A stretch of 46,577 nucleotides of DNA, taken from the IMG/VR virus record IMGVR_UViG_3300020416_000014, positions 1 to 46,577 of that record. One strand, written 5' to 3'. The notes under the pieces were generated by a model, which saw only the letters and a list, made by a program, of their open reading frames with translations, was not told the origin of the DNA and did no database searches. Below, piece after piece: positions 36,498 to 44,365 of the stretch. A program made the translations under genes and the position numbers. The stretch comes from a virus. Each line of letters begins with the position of its first letter. Position 1 is the first letter of the stretch.

Positions 36498-36499
36498 AA

Positions 36500-36832
36500 A
36501 TGAAACACATACTTTTTACTTTGAGAGGATGTGATGCAGATCTTCTAAATGATAGTTATCATATTAGAACAGGATTAGTCGCTGCTGCTAGAGAGGCAGG
36601 ATCTAAAATTATAGATGTATCGACACATTGTTTTGAACCACAGGGAGTAACATCAATTGCTCTTCTTGCAGATTCCCATTTATCAATTCATACATGGCCT
36701 GAAAAGAAAATTGCAGTATGTGACATTTTTACTTGTGGTGATGACACTACACCAAGAAAAGGTGTAGAATACTTAAAGAGGTGGTTTAAGTCCGAAGGAT
36801 TTGATTACCAAGAAATTACTAGATTATTATGA
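36500..36832 (+). CDS. speD: S-adenosylmethionine decarboxylase SpeD
   Basis: A 110-residue pyruvoyl-dependent enzyme that makes decarboxylated AdoMet for spermidine synthesis. The signature SHLSIHTWPE is present; Ser59 is the residue that would become the pyruvoyl group, with His64 and Cys79 (CDIFTCGD) as the other catalytic residues at the family spacing. The residue before Ser59 is Asp, where Glu is usual (ADS instead of AES). The start is the ATG at 36500, not an upstream in-frame TTG. It follows an unrelated membrane gene by two bases. Confidence 0.9.
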   Translation: MKHILFTLRGCDADLLNDSYHIRTGLVAAAREAGSKIIDVSTHCFEPQGVTSIALLADSHLSIHTWPEKKIAVCDIFTCGDDTTPRKGVEYLKRWFKSEGFDYQEITRLL

Positions 36833-36978
36833 ACCCCATTGACACAAATCGCATTGCTAATGCTCTTGAGAGAATTGCTACTGCACTAGAACATTTCAAC
36901 ATTGAACATGCTCACATCGATGAGATTGATCACAATCATGTTGAAGGTGATGTAAACACTCATGCTAAAACTTGGTAA
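36829..36978 (+). CDS. His-rich small protein (49 aa)
   Basis: A 49-residue frame starts with ATG overlapping the speD stop and ends with TAA overlapping the next ATG. It is an amphipathic helix (RIANALERIATALEHFNIEH) followed by a His/Asp-rich tail (HAHIDEIDHNHVEGD) that could bind metal. It packs exactly into the gap between speD and the DUF4385-like gene, which supports it as real. Confidence 0.55.
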   Translation: MNPIDTNRIANALERIATALEHFNIEHAHIDEIDHNHVEGDVNTHAKTW

Positions 36979-37439
36979 TGAAAGAATTTGATTATGAACT
37001 CGACTACAAGAGACTTGATTTTACAGACGAGGAAACTCGTAAACTATATCGTATCGGAAGAGGCGAGCAAGGGGTTCTATTGGTTCGCCCTTATACTAAC
37101 GACATCTGTGCTCATTGGAGATTTAAGACTCCAGAGACTGCAGTAAAATCATCTAATAAAATCTATGCAATGTATCTCGACTATCGAGATGAAAAAGATT
37201 TTATTGGTATGGATATGTGTCGTAAGTTTTTAGAAATGGGTTTTACCAGATCAAGGCGATACGCTAACCATCGCACAGGAAAGAAATACGATGATGAAGG
37301 TAATGTAAGACCCCAAGAACCAGATCATGCTACTTGTGATTTTGCTAAGTCCGCTACTATATTTAAGAAAGTCAGGGACATTGTAGCGAAGAATCCTGAG
37401 TATGTTAGAATGAGAAAACATTGGAGGTCTAATGAATGA
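36978..37439 (+). CDS. DUF4385-like protein (153 aa)
   Basis: The stretch YRIGRGEQGVLLVRPYTNDI, CAHWRFKTPETAVKSSNKIYAMY and MDMCRKFLEMGFTRSRRYANHRTGKKYDD match the DUF4385 family pattern, which has a conserved core found in bacteria and phages but no known activity. The basic conserved segment and many Arg residues suggest nucleic-acid contact. The start is the ATG at 36978 rather than an in-frame TTG two codons earlier. It overlaps gp44 by four bases. Confidence 0.68.
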   Translation: MKEFDYELDYKRLDFTDEETRKLYRIGRGEQGVLLVRPYTNDICAHWRFKTPETAVKSSNKIYAMYLDYRDEKDFIGMDMCRKFLEMGFTRSRRYANHRTGKKYDDEGNVRPQEPDHATCDFAKSATIFKKVRDIVAKNPEYVRMRKHWRSNE

Positions 37440-38380
37440 GGAATGAGTTTTTGTGGGTTGAAAAATACAGACCCAAAACAATTGATGAATGTATTCTTCC
37501 TGATAGCATTAAAAAAACTTTTAATGATTTCCTAGCACAAGGTGAGATCCCCAATCTGTTACTTGCTGGTCCTGCAGGTGTTGGTAAAACAACAGTTGCT
37601 AAGGCACTATGTGAACAGTTGGGGTGTGACTATATCTTGATCAATGGATCTGATGAGGGTAGATTCTTAGACACTGTAAGAGGTCAGGCAAAAAACTTTG
37701 CCTCTACTATGTCCTTGTCTGCATCTTCTAATCATAAAGTTATTATTATTGATGAGGCAGATAATACTACCCATGATGTTCAGTTGTTATTGAGAAGTAA
37801 TATTGAAGCGTTTCATAAAAATTGTAGATTTATTTTTACCTGTAACTACAAGAATAAGATCATTGAACCTCTACATTCTAGATGTTCAGTTGTAGAGTTT
37901 TCTATCAAGGGAAAAGAAAAGGCAGAGATTCAGGTATCTTTCTTTGAGAGAATTGTTGGCATCCTTGAAAAGGAAGGATGTGATGCAGATAAAAAAGTTT
38001 TACTTAAGTTAATCAATAAGCACTTTCCTGATTGGAGAAGAACTCTTAATGAGTTGCAAAGATATAGTGTTAGTGGTAGAATAGACAGTGCTATACTTGC
38101 AGATTTCTCTGATGTCAAGGTCGAAGATCTTATCAAAAGTCTTAAGACTAAAGACTACCCTACTGTCAGAAAGTGGGTCAATGCTAACATGGACAATGAT
38201 TCTGCTGTACTTCTGCGTCGTATTTACGATGGTCTTACAGTATCCTTGGGCGGTCCTAGCATTGCTGCTGCTGTGCTTATCATTGCTAAGTATCAGTATC
38301 AAATGGCGTTCGTTGCAGACCAAGAGATTAACCTTCTTGCGTGTCTCACGGAAATAATGGTGGAGTGTGAATTTAAATGA
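37436..38380 (+). CDS. 44: Clamp loader large subunit gp44
   Basis: A 314-residue AAA+ clamp-loader ATPase that opens the gp45 ring and places it at primer ends. Walker A GPAGVGKT is at 45-52, Walker B IIIDEAD at 103-109, sensor 1 FTCNYKN near 134 and the SRC motif (LHSRC) at 148-150. T4 gp44 is 319 residues. Its partner gp62 is not adjacent here: dam and a carbamoyltransferase come between. It overlaps the next gene by four bases. Confidence 0.96.
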   Translation: MRNEFLWVEKYRPKTIDECILPDSIKKTFNDFLAQGEIPNLLLAGPAGVGKTTVAKALCEQLGCDYILINGSDEGRFLDTVRGQAKNFASTMSLSASSNHKVIIIDEADNTTHDVQLLLRSNIEAFHKNCRFIFTCNYKNKIIEPLHSRCSVVEFSIKGKEKAEIQVSFFERIVGILEKEGCDADKKVLLKLINKHFPDWRRTLNELQRYSVSGRIDSAILADFSDVKVEDLIKSLKTKDYPTVRKWVNANMDNDSAVLLRRIYDGLTVSLGGPSIAAAVLIIAKYQYQMAFVADQEINLLACLTEIMVECEFK

Positions 38381-38658
38381 TTTTTTGGATTGGATTTACC
38401 CTTATGGTATTAAATGAGGGTTTTGTCATGATGAGACATGTATCACCTTTCTTTGATAACTTAAGAAAAAAAGTAATCAAGAAGTTAGGTGACAAAAGAT
38501 GGTATAGACTACACGGCACTCTAGACTATACATGGATCGGTCTTGTCACGATAGGAATTATAGTTTGTCCTAATAAACTATTTCATATAGCAGCAGTTGC
38601 TATATTCTGGGGTGCTTCATTTGTAATCTTTTATTTACCGAGGTGGATCAAACGATGA
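38377..38658 (+). CDS. Hypothetical membrane protein (93 aa)
   Basis: Three hydrophobic segments are visible (IFWIGFTLMVLNEGFVMM; WIGLVTIGIIVC; FHIAAVAIFWGASFVIFYL), with a basic cytosolic loop (LRKKVIKKLGDKRWYRLHG) between the first two. It overlaps gp44 and the Dam gene by four bases each. No family is recognised. Confidence 0.6.
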   Translation: MIFWIGFTLMVLNEGFVMMRHVSPFFDNLRKKVIKKLGDKRWYRLHGTLDYTWIGLVTIGIIVCPNKLFHIAAVAIFWGASFVIFYLPRWIKR

Positions 38659-39494
38659 AATCTCTTAAGACACCACTTAGATATCCTGGCGGTAAGTCTC
38701 GTGCAATTACAAAGATTGCTACACACTTTCCTGACCTCTCTAAATACAGAGAATATCGTGAACCTTTTCTTGGAGGAGGTTCTGTTGCAATATATGTGTC
38801 TAAGATGTATCCCCATCTAAATGTTTGGGTAAATGATTTATATAAACCTCTCATAAATTTTTGGAAAACATTGCAAGATGATGGTGATTTTTTATATGAA
38901 ACTCTTAAAGAATTAAAGACTAAAAATCCAACACCAGATTTGGCAAAAGAACTCTTTCTAAATGCAAAGGAGGATATCAATGACGGAACACAAAGTGACA
39001 AAAATAGAGCAGTTGCTTTTTATATTGTTAATAAGTGCAGTTTCAGTGGTCTTACTGAATCATCTTCCTTCAGTAGTCAGGCAAGCGATTCCAACTTCTC
39101 AATGCGAGGCATAGAAAAATTGCCTGGTTATACTAAAATTATTGCAGACTGGAAGATTACTAACTCATCATACACTGATCTGTTTACCGACACTCGTGAT
39201 GCATTTGTTTACTTAGATCCACCATATGAAATTGGTGATGCCTTGTATGGTAAGAAAGGTGACATGCACAAATACTTTGATCATCAAGAGTTTGCAGAAA
39301 ACTGTGATAGAGATACCTCTTATCAACTTGTATCATACAATAGTAGTCAGTTGATTAGAGACAGATTCAAGGGATGGAACCTCTCTGAATTTGACCATAC
39401 ATATACTATGAGATCTGTTGGTGACTACATGAACAACCAACAAGATAGAAAAGAATTGTTAGTTTTTAATTATGATCATCCTAGGATTGCATAG
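38655..39494 (+). CDS. dam: DNA adenine methyltransferase (Dam-like)
   Basis: A 279-residue N6-adenine methyltransferase. Motif X is RYPGGKSR (9-16), motif I EPFLGGGS (36-43), and motif IV DPPYE begins at residue 188. The Dam family methylates GATC. The ATG at 38655 is used; an in-frame GTG twelve bases upstream is less likely. Many GATC sites remain in the window, so the phage DNA would itself be modified. The next gene starts within the last 23 bases. Confidence 0.92.
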   Translation: MKSLKTPLRYPGGKSRAITKIATHFPDLSKYREYREPFLGGGSVAIYVSKMYPHLNVWVNDLYKPLINFWKTLQDDGDFLYETLKELKTKNPTPDLAKELFLNAKEDINDGTQSDKNRAVAFYIVNKCSFSGLTESSSFSSQASDSNFSMRGIEKLPGYTKIIADWKITNSSYTDLFTDTRDAFVYLDPPYEIGDALYGKKGDMHKYFDHQEFAENCDRDTSYQLVSYNSSQLIRDRFKGWNLSEFDHTYTMRSVGDYMNNQQDRKELLVFNYDHPRIA

Positions 39495-41160
39495 TGCTGT
39501 TGCATGGGACGGCAACAATTCAGACGATTGGTCTAGAATTCATGATGCTGGAGCAACTCTTTTTATTAATGGAAGACATCATCGCAGTATTAGTGAAGAA
39601 AGATTGAGTCGTATTAAGTATGATGGTGATTTTGCTGAAAGATCTATTGATTATGTTTTAGGTGGAATATCAAAAGAAGATGTAAATATTGTTGCGTATT
39701 CTCCAAGTGCAGTTCACCTATGTAACATGCACTCTATGGATAAAAAAATTAGTGCGTTTTTAAAAAACATGTTTCCCAATGCGGAAATATGGTTTGTAGG
39801 TCATCACTTGGCACATGCCATGTCTGCTGTAGTTACATCACCTTTTAAACAAGGAAGTTATCTTACACTAGACGGCATGGGTTCTGCACAATGGGACTTT
39901 GCTGCAGGTATGACTAAGGGATATGAAAATCATAGTATAGGAACTTTTGATTTAGATAAGAAAAATCTTATCAACCACACAATGAAGAGTGGATCGGGAG
40001 AAAATTCTTTCGGTGATTTTTATATGAACTTGGCATGTTATGTTTATAAAATGGCATTGTCAACAAAAACAGTAGATGATAAATTTCATTATTCATCTAA
40101 AAAAGATTTAACTAAAGTTCTTCAATTTAGTGCAGAAGGAAAGATAATGGGATTATCTGCCTATGGCAAACCTTCTACAAAAAATACTCCATATACATTT
40201 TCCACAGAAATTGCACCACAGATGATGGGAATTGATACATATGAATTCGGTCCTCCGTGGATAAACTTTCACAAATACAATGAAGTTATAGAACATATTA
40301 AAGATCTTTCTTCAGAGGATGCAGCATACTATGTTCAAAATCATTTTGAGGAAGCTATTGTCAAATGGATTACTAGTTTACGACAAGAAGGATATCTATC
40401 AGAGAATGTATGTTTTGCAGGTGGATGTTTTTTAAATGTCTGTGCAAATACTTTACTAAGACCTTTATTTAAAAATATTTGGATACCTCCATTTACAAAT
40501 GATACTGGTGTACATTTTGGAGCAGCAGCATGGGCATCAATGAGATGTAATGAAGAACTACAGATGCCAACAAATGTTGCTTTTCTAGGTAAAACTTATG
40601 ATGACTTTATTCCTGATGGAGAAAAAGAATACTTTGAAGACTTTGATTTGTTGTGTGAGGTAGTTGCTAAAAAAATCAAAGATGAAAATGCTATCATTGG
40701 TTGGTTCCAAGGTCGATCAGAACATGGTCCTCGTGCTCTTGGATCTAGATCTATTCTAATGAGTCCATGTAAACTAGAGAACAAGGATATTATGAACTCT
40801 AGGGTTAAACACAGAGAGTATTGGAGACCTTTTGCTGGTGTAATTCAAGAGCATTTAGTTAAAGATTACTTTAAAGAGGGATTTAGCACTCCTTACATGC
40901 TATTCTCACAGCATGTTAAGACAGATAAATTACCTGCTATTACACACGAGGATGGTACATGCAGAATTCAAACTGTAAATCGTGATCAAAATGAAAGATT
41001 ATATTCTCTTCTAGAAAAAGTAGAACATGGTTGTCTACTCAACACATCATTTAACGATAATGGTGAACCTATTGTAGAAGAACCAATGGATGCTATACTA
41101 GCATTTAGGAACATGGACATTGATTACCTCGTTATTGGAAATTATTTGATATGGAATTAA
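39472..41160 (+). CDS. O-carbamoyltransferase (NodU/CmcH family)
   Basis: A 562-residue two-domain enzyme. The N-terminal Kae1-like domain has ISEERLSRIKYDG and the metal-binding VGHHLAHA (H111 and H115); the C-terminal YrdC-like domain has FQGRSEHGPRALGSRSIL. The family uses carbamoyl phosphate and ATP to carbamoylate hydroxyls on sugars or antibiotics. It overlaps dam by 23 bases and gp62 by ten. A role in modifying a virion or host glycan, or nucleotide, is possible, but no substrate is indicated. It splits the clamp-loader gene pair. Confidence 0.9.
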   Translation: MIILGLHSAVAWDGNNSDDWSRIHDAGATLFINGRHHRSISEERLSRIKYDGDFAERSIDYVLGGISKEDVNIVAYSPSAVHLCNMHSMDKKISAFLKNMFPNAEIWFVGHHLAHAMSAVVTSPFKQGSYLTLDGMGSAQWDFAAGMTKGYENHSIGTFDLDKKNLINHTMKSGSGENSFGDFYMNLACYVYKMALSTKTVDDKFHYSSKKDLTKVLQFSAEGKIMGLSAYGKPSTKNTPYTFSTEIAPQMMGIDTYEFGPPWINFHKYNEVIEHIKDLSSEDAAYYVQNHFEEAIVKWITSLRQEGYLSENVCFAGGCFLNVCANTLLRPLFKNIWIPPFTNDTGVHFGAAAWASMRCNEELQMPTNVAFLGKTYDDFIPDGEKEYFEDFDLLCEVVAKKIKDENAIIGWFQGRSEHGPRALGSRSILMSPCKLENKDIMNSRVKHREYWRPFAGVIQEHLVKDYFKEGFSTPYMLFSQHVKTDKLPAITHEDGTCRIQTVNRDQNERLYSLLEKVEHGCLLNTSFNDNGEPIVEEPMDAILAFRNMDIDYLVIGNYLIWN

Positions 41161-41525
41161 AAGACTGGTTAAATTCAATCAATCACACTAAGGAATTGCC
41201 TGAGGATCCTCAGGATATCAAGTCCTATCCACCATTTATTGTCAACAAATGCCTTTCAGGAACATTAGATTCTGTTTTATTTGCTAATGAGATGAACAAA
41301 AACCCTCATCTTGAAAAACAATTGCAGTATGATTTCTTACGCAACTCTCTTAGAAAGAAGAAAAGGTTTGCTCCTTGGTTAAAATCAGAAAAGATTAAAG
41401 ATCTTGAGGCAGTAAAAAAATATTATAATTATAGTCACGCTAAAGCGGAACAAGTCATGAGAATTTTGACTAGAAAACAGATAGAATATATAAAACAAAA
41501 ACTAGATACTGGCGGCAGACTATGA
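41151..41525 (+). CDS. 62: Clamp loader small subunit gp62
   Basis: A 124-residue protein with the gp62-like pattern MELKDWLNSINHTKE, PPFIVNKCLSGTLDSVLFANEMN and a helical C-terminus (FLRNSLRKKKRFAPWLK). T4 gp62 is 187 residues, and cyanophage forms are shorter. It forms the loader with four gp44 subunits. It overlaps both the carbamoyltransferase and the next gene. Confidence 0.88.
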   Translation: MELKDWLNSINHTKELPEDPQDIKSYPPFIVNKCLSGTLDSVLFANEMNKNPHLEKQLQYDFLRNSLRKKKRFAPWLKSEKIKDLEAVKKYYNYSHAKAEQVMRILTRKQIEYIKQKLDTGGRL

Positions 41526-42265
41526 AAATATTGAGTATTGATCTAGATTTTATATCTGGTCCTGCTATCTTACATAATGATCAAAAAATTTATGAACATT
41601 GTGATTCAGATGGTTTAGATATGTGGCCAGTGCCTAAATGGTACGAATTATTTTCAACATATCCTAATCAATTTTCTCATGAACTTAATATTCAGAATTA
41701 TCATTACTGTCTAAGGACTTATTTAAGGACTCTAGCACACACTAGTGAGGTTTACTTTGGATATGATCATGATAATATTTTGTATGGTCTAGAAGGTCAT
41801 ACAGACATCGAAGTGGTGAATATTGACCACCATGATGATGTATTTTCTGGTAACTTTGGTTCTCCTGATGATGAACTAAGAAGTTTACAACAGTTTGAGA
41901 GAATAATGGAGGGTAATTGGGGGTTATATCTACGAAAACAGAACAGATTAAAGTCATTTACATGGATAGGTAACAGTGATAGTCATAATTTAGTGCATAT
42001 ACCTTTTGCTGAAAAGCATCTTAACAATTTTAAATTCTCTACTCCAGAAGAGTATGTCTTTGACAACTATGAGTTCGACCAAATTTTTGTCTGCTTGTCA
42101 CCAGGTTATATCCCACCACTTCATTGGCATATGATTGGAACATTCATGACAATATTTGAGGAGATGACAGGAAAGGAGGTAGATTTAGGGCAATTTAGAA
42201 AAAAATACGAGATGGAAAAGTATTATCAACAAGTGACTGACTACATTCGTAGTGGGAAAATGTAA
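41522..42265 (+). CDS. UPF0489/arginase-like hypothetical protein (247 aa)
   Basis: The start ILSIDLDFISGPA and the motif VVNIDHHDDVF match the Asp/His metal-binding pattern of UPF0489, an arginase-like fold. Acidic and His residues also occur at SIDLDF and NSDSHNLV. A metal-dependent hydrolase is possible, but the substrate is unknown. Its ATG overlaps gp62 by four bases. Confidence 0.6.
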   Translation: MKILSIDLDFISGPAILHNDQKIYEHCDSDGLDMWPVPKWYELFSTYPNQFSHELNIQNYHYCLRTYLRTLAHTSEVYFGYDHDNILYGLEGHTDIEVVNIDHHDDVFSGNFGSPDDELRSLQQFERIMEGNWGLYLRKQNRLKSFTWIGNSDSHNLVHIPFAEKHLNNFKFSTPEEYVFDNYEFDQIFVCLSPGYIPPLHWHMIGTFMTIFEEMTGKEVDLGQFRKKYEMEKYYQQVTDYIRSGKM

Positions 42266-42267
42266 AT

Positions 42268-42275
42268 CCTAAATA
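42268..42275 (+). promoter_or_regulatory. Possible late-type promoter before regA
   Basis: TCCTAAATA contains the TAAATA core, 29 bases before the regA ATG. It lacks the leading TAT of the strong sites. Confidence 0.35.
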
Positions 42276-42304
42276 GAAAATATGAATCTACATTAATAGA
42301 GACA

Positions 42305-42736
42305 ATGAGTGTTGTGACTGAGAATACAGTAGACTGGTCTGCTGACAAAATGGTAGAGGTTTCTTTAGGGGAACCAGACGATTTTTTAAAGGTAAGAGAA
42401 ACATTAACTAGAATTGGTGTTGCCTCTCGTAAAGAGAAAAAGTTGTATCAATCTTGCCACATTCTTCATAAGCAAGGAAGATACTTCATCGTTCACTTCA
42501 AAGAACTATTCGCTCTTGATGGCAAGAGAGCAAATTTAACCGTGAATGATGTTCAGCGTAGAAATCGCATTGCCCAATTGCTTGCTGATTGGGGATTGAT
42601 CAAGATTTTTGACGCAAATACTATTCAAGACATTGCACCCTTAAACCAAATCAAGGTATTAAGTTATAAAGATAAGGGTGATTGGATCTTAGAAACCAAG
42701 TATAATATCGGTAGAAAAAAGACTGAGGAAGAGTGA
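42305..42736 (+). CDS. regA: Translational repressor RegA
   Basis: A 143-residue protein that in T4 binds start regions of many early mRNAs, including clamp-loader transcripts. The family stretch VEVSLGEPDDFLKVRETLTRIG and SRKEKKLYQSCHILHKQGRYFIVHFKELF is present, with RRNRIAQLLADWGLIKI later. T4 RegA is 122 residues; the extra residues are at the N-terminus. It lies next to gp62, as in T4, and its TGA overlaps the GTG of the next gene. Confidence 0.95.
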   Translation: MSVVTENTVDWSADKMVEVSLGEPDDFLKVRETLTRIGVASRKEKKLYQSCHILHKQGRYFIVHFKELFALDGKRANLTVNDVQRRNRIAQLLADWGLIKIFDANTIQDIAPLNQIKVLSYKDKGDWILETKYNIGRKKTEEE

Positions 42737-42924
42737 CAACATTAGTTAATCATTTGACTGCGTTTTGGACAGTCGTGGTGATGAATTGTATTCAACCAGT
42801 TAACTGGGAGTATTGCTACAGGGTAGATCAGTGGCTCTTGCCAGAATTGCAGGAAGGGTATAGAATATGGTCAGGAAAAACGCAACCTTATCAAAGTGAG
42901 AAGGATTTTTTAAATTCATTATGA
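42733..42924 (+). CDS. Hypothetical small protein (63 aa), GTG start
   Basis: A 63-residue frame beginning with GTG in the overlap GTGA with the regA stop. It has a short hydrophobic stretch (LTAFWTVVVMNCI) and a Trp/Tyr-rich polar remainder. The next gene starts four bases before its end. No family is recognised. Confidence 0.5.
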   Translation: MTTLVNHLTAFWTVVVMNCIQPVNWEYCYRVDQWLLPELQEGYRIWSGKTQPYQSEKDFLNSL

Positions 42925-43112
42925 AACTAACCCAAGAAGTTATTGATCAAATCCAAGAGGCAATGAACCATACTAAAAAGAATGGTGACATTAACTGGCA
43001 AGATGGCGATGAGATCGATGTTTGTTTAGCAGGTACATTTGCTGCGGATAAATTTATCGTCATCCACAATAGGACAAGGAGTAGCACTTCCAAACATAAT
43101 ATTGTTAAATGA
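42921..43112 (+). CDS. Hypothetical small protein (63 aa)
   Basis: A 63-residue frame starting with a helix (KLTQEVIDQIQEAMNHTKKNG), then an acidic turn and a basic, Ser/Thr-rich end. It overlaps both neighbours by four bases, which is the pattern of translated genes here. Function unknown. Confidence 0.55.
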   Translation: MKLTQEVIDQIQEAMNHTKKNGDINWQDGDEIDVCLAGTFAADKFIVIHNRTRSSTSKHNIVK

Positions 43113-43822
43113 AAAAATTTATTTTTGATGTCGATGGTACATTGACTCCAGCAAGACAAAATATCAGAGATGAATTTTTGCCTTTCTTTTATGATTTTGT
43201 TCTCCATAACGAAGTTTACCTTGTCACTGGTAGTGACAGGGATAAAACTATAAAACAAATTTCACCTGGTATATACAATAACTGTAAGAGAGTTTATAAC
43301 TGCTCTGGTAGTGATGTATATGAGGGTGATCTTTCTGTTTATAGAGATGAATGGGAGTTGCCTATTGATGTAGAACAACAACTTAAATTGGAATTATGTA
43401 ATAGTGCCTTCCCTATTCGTAATGGTAATCATATTGAGAGAAGACCTGGCGGAGTTAATTTTACAATCATGGGTAGAGGTGACAATACAGTTTCTTTATT
43501 AGAAAGACAGGCATATGTTGATTTTGATAAAAAAACTAATGAGAGAAAAAATATGGCAGAGAGACTTAGGAATATGTTTCCTAATCTTGAGGTGCAAATA
43601 GGTGGACAAACTGGACTTGACCTAGGTCCTATTGGTAATAATAAGAGTCAAATAATGAGAGATTTTAAAGATCAAAGTGATATTATTTTCTTTGGTGATA
43701 TGATGGAAGAGGGTGAGATTGATTATGACATCGCTGTTGCTGTAGAGAAACAGGGCGGTAAAGCGTACTCTGTTACTGATTGGGAGGATACCCGTCAGAA
43801 ATTGATCGGATTGCAACACTGA
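43109..43822 (+). CDS. HAD-superfamily phosphatase/phosphomannomutase-like protein
   Basis: A 237-residue HAD hydrolase. Motif I is FDVDGTLTPAR (catalytic D7 and D9), motif II is TGSDRD, and the end has FFGDMMEEGEIDYDI, the motif III/IV region. The closest visible layout is the eukaryotic-type phosphomannomutase branch (DVDGTLT.AR and FFGD......YDI), but the substrate specificity is unknown. It starts in the overlap with the upstream small gene. An intergenic region with a late-type promoter and hsp20 follows. Confidence 0.78.
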   Translation: MKKFIFDVDGTLTPARQNIRDEFLPFFYDFVLHNEVYLVTGSDRDKTIKQISPGIYNNCKRVYNCSGSDVYEGDLSVYRDEWELPIDVEQQLKLELCNSAFPIRNGNHIERRPGGVNFTIMGRGDNTVSLLERQAYVDFDKKTNERKNMAERLRNMFPNLEVQIGGQTGLDLGPIGNNKSQIMRDFKDQSDIIFFGDMMEEGEIDYDIAVAVEKQGGKAYSVTDWEDTRQKLIGLQH

Positions 43823-43840
43823 CATAAATGTCAGGTTGTG

Positions 43841-43848
43841 GTTAAATA
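43841..43848 (+). promoter_or_regulatory. Possible late promoter before hsp20
   Basis: GTTAAATA, a partial late-promoter core, 51 bases before the hsp20 ATG. A hairpin (TGTC...GACA, 43853-43869) lies between it and the GGAGGAG ribosome-binding site. Confidence 0.4.
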
Positions 43849-43888
43849 GTAATGTCGCCTTAGGGGACACAAACTAAACTCGCTCAAT

Positions 43889-43895
43889 GGAGGAG
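43889..43895 (+). promoter_or_regulatory. Strong Shine-Dalgarno for hsp20
   Basis: GGAGGAG, four bases before the ATG. It is the strongest ribosome-binding sequence seen in the window and decides the hsp20 start. Confidence 0.85.
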
Positions 43896-43899
43896 CATC

Positions 43900-44325
43900 A
43901 TGGCTAACATTCAAAGATTTCATGCTGCCGATTTACCAGACTTAATGGATCGGATTACTAAGAATAGCATCGGACTCGACACTTATTTTGATCGTTTCTT
44001 TGATCAACAAACTTCTAACTATCCACCTTACAATCTTATCAATGTAAGTAATGTGGTATCTAGACTAGAAATTGCACTAGCAGGATTTAAAAGAGATGAA
44101 GTTAAAGTTTACACAGAGTATGGTAAACTAGTTGTAGAAGGAAAAAAAGAAGAGAAAGAAGATACAAACTATGCACATAGAGGACTAGCACAAAGATCAT
44201 TCTCAAGAGCATGGACTATTGCTGATGACACCATTGTCAAGGAAGTTAACTTTGAAGATGGATTGCTATCAGTCACGCTAGGAAAGGTAGTACCAGAGCA
44301 TCACGCTCGAAAAGATTGGATCTAA
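43900..44325 (+). CDS. Small heat-shock protein Hsp20
   Basis: A 141-residue alpha-crystallin-domain chaperone. The domain begins with VVSRLEIALAGFKRDEVKVYTEYGKLVVEGKK (shown in parts), carries the conserved RGLAQRSFSRAWTIAD strand and ends with FEDGLLSVTL, the G-L-L-x-V-x-L-like segment. T4-like cyanophages often carry hsp20; it may protect folding of head and tail proteins or host photosystem proteins. It is followed by a strong terminator and lies between HAD and the candidate RNA. Confidence 0.93.
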   Translation: MANIQRFHAADLPDLMDRITKNSIGLDTYFDRFFDQQTSNYPPYNLINVSNVVSRLEIALAGFKRDEVKVYTEYGKLVVEGKKEEKEDTNYAHRGLAQRSFSRAWTIADDTIVKEVNFEDGLLSVTLGKVVPEHHARKDWI

Positions 44326-44329
44326 AGTC

Positions 44330-44355
44330 AGGAGGGTTGCGACCCTCCTTTTTTT
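44330..44355 (+). terminator. Rho-independent terminator after hsp20
   Basis: An 8-bp perfect stem AGGAGGGT/ACCCTCCT with the four-base loop TGCG, followed by a T-run. A -35-like TTGCGA lies in its loop. Confidence 0.93.
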
Positions 44356-44365
44356 ATGGTATAAT
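44337..44365 (+). promoter_or_regulatory. Sigma-70-type promoter nested in the hsp20 terminator
   Basis: -35 TTGCGA (four of six) at 44337-44342 in the terminator, 17-base spacer, extended -10 TGGTATAAT with hexamer at 44360-44365. It would read into the gene-free stretch and on to the two small genes and gp43. Confidence 0.7.
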
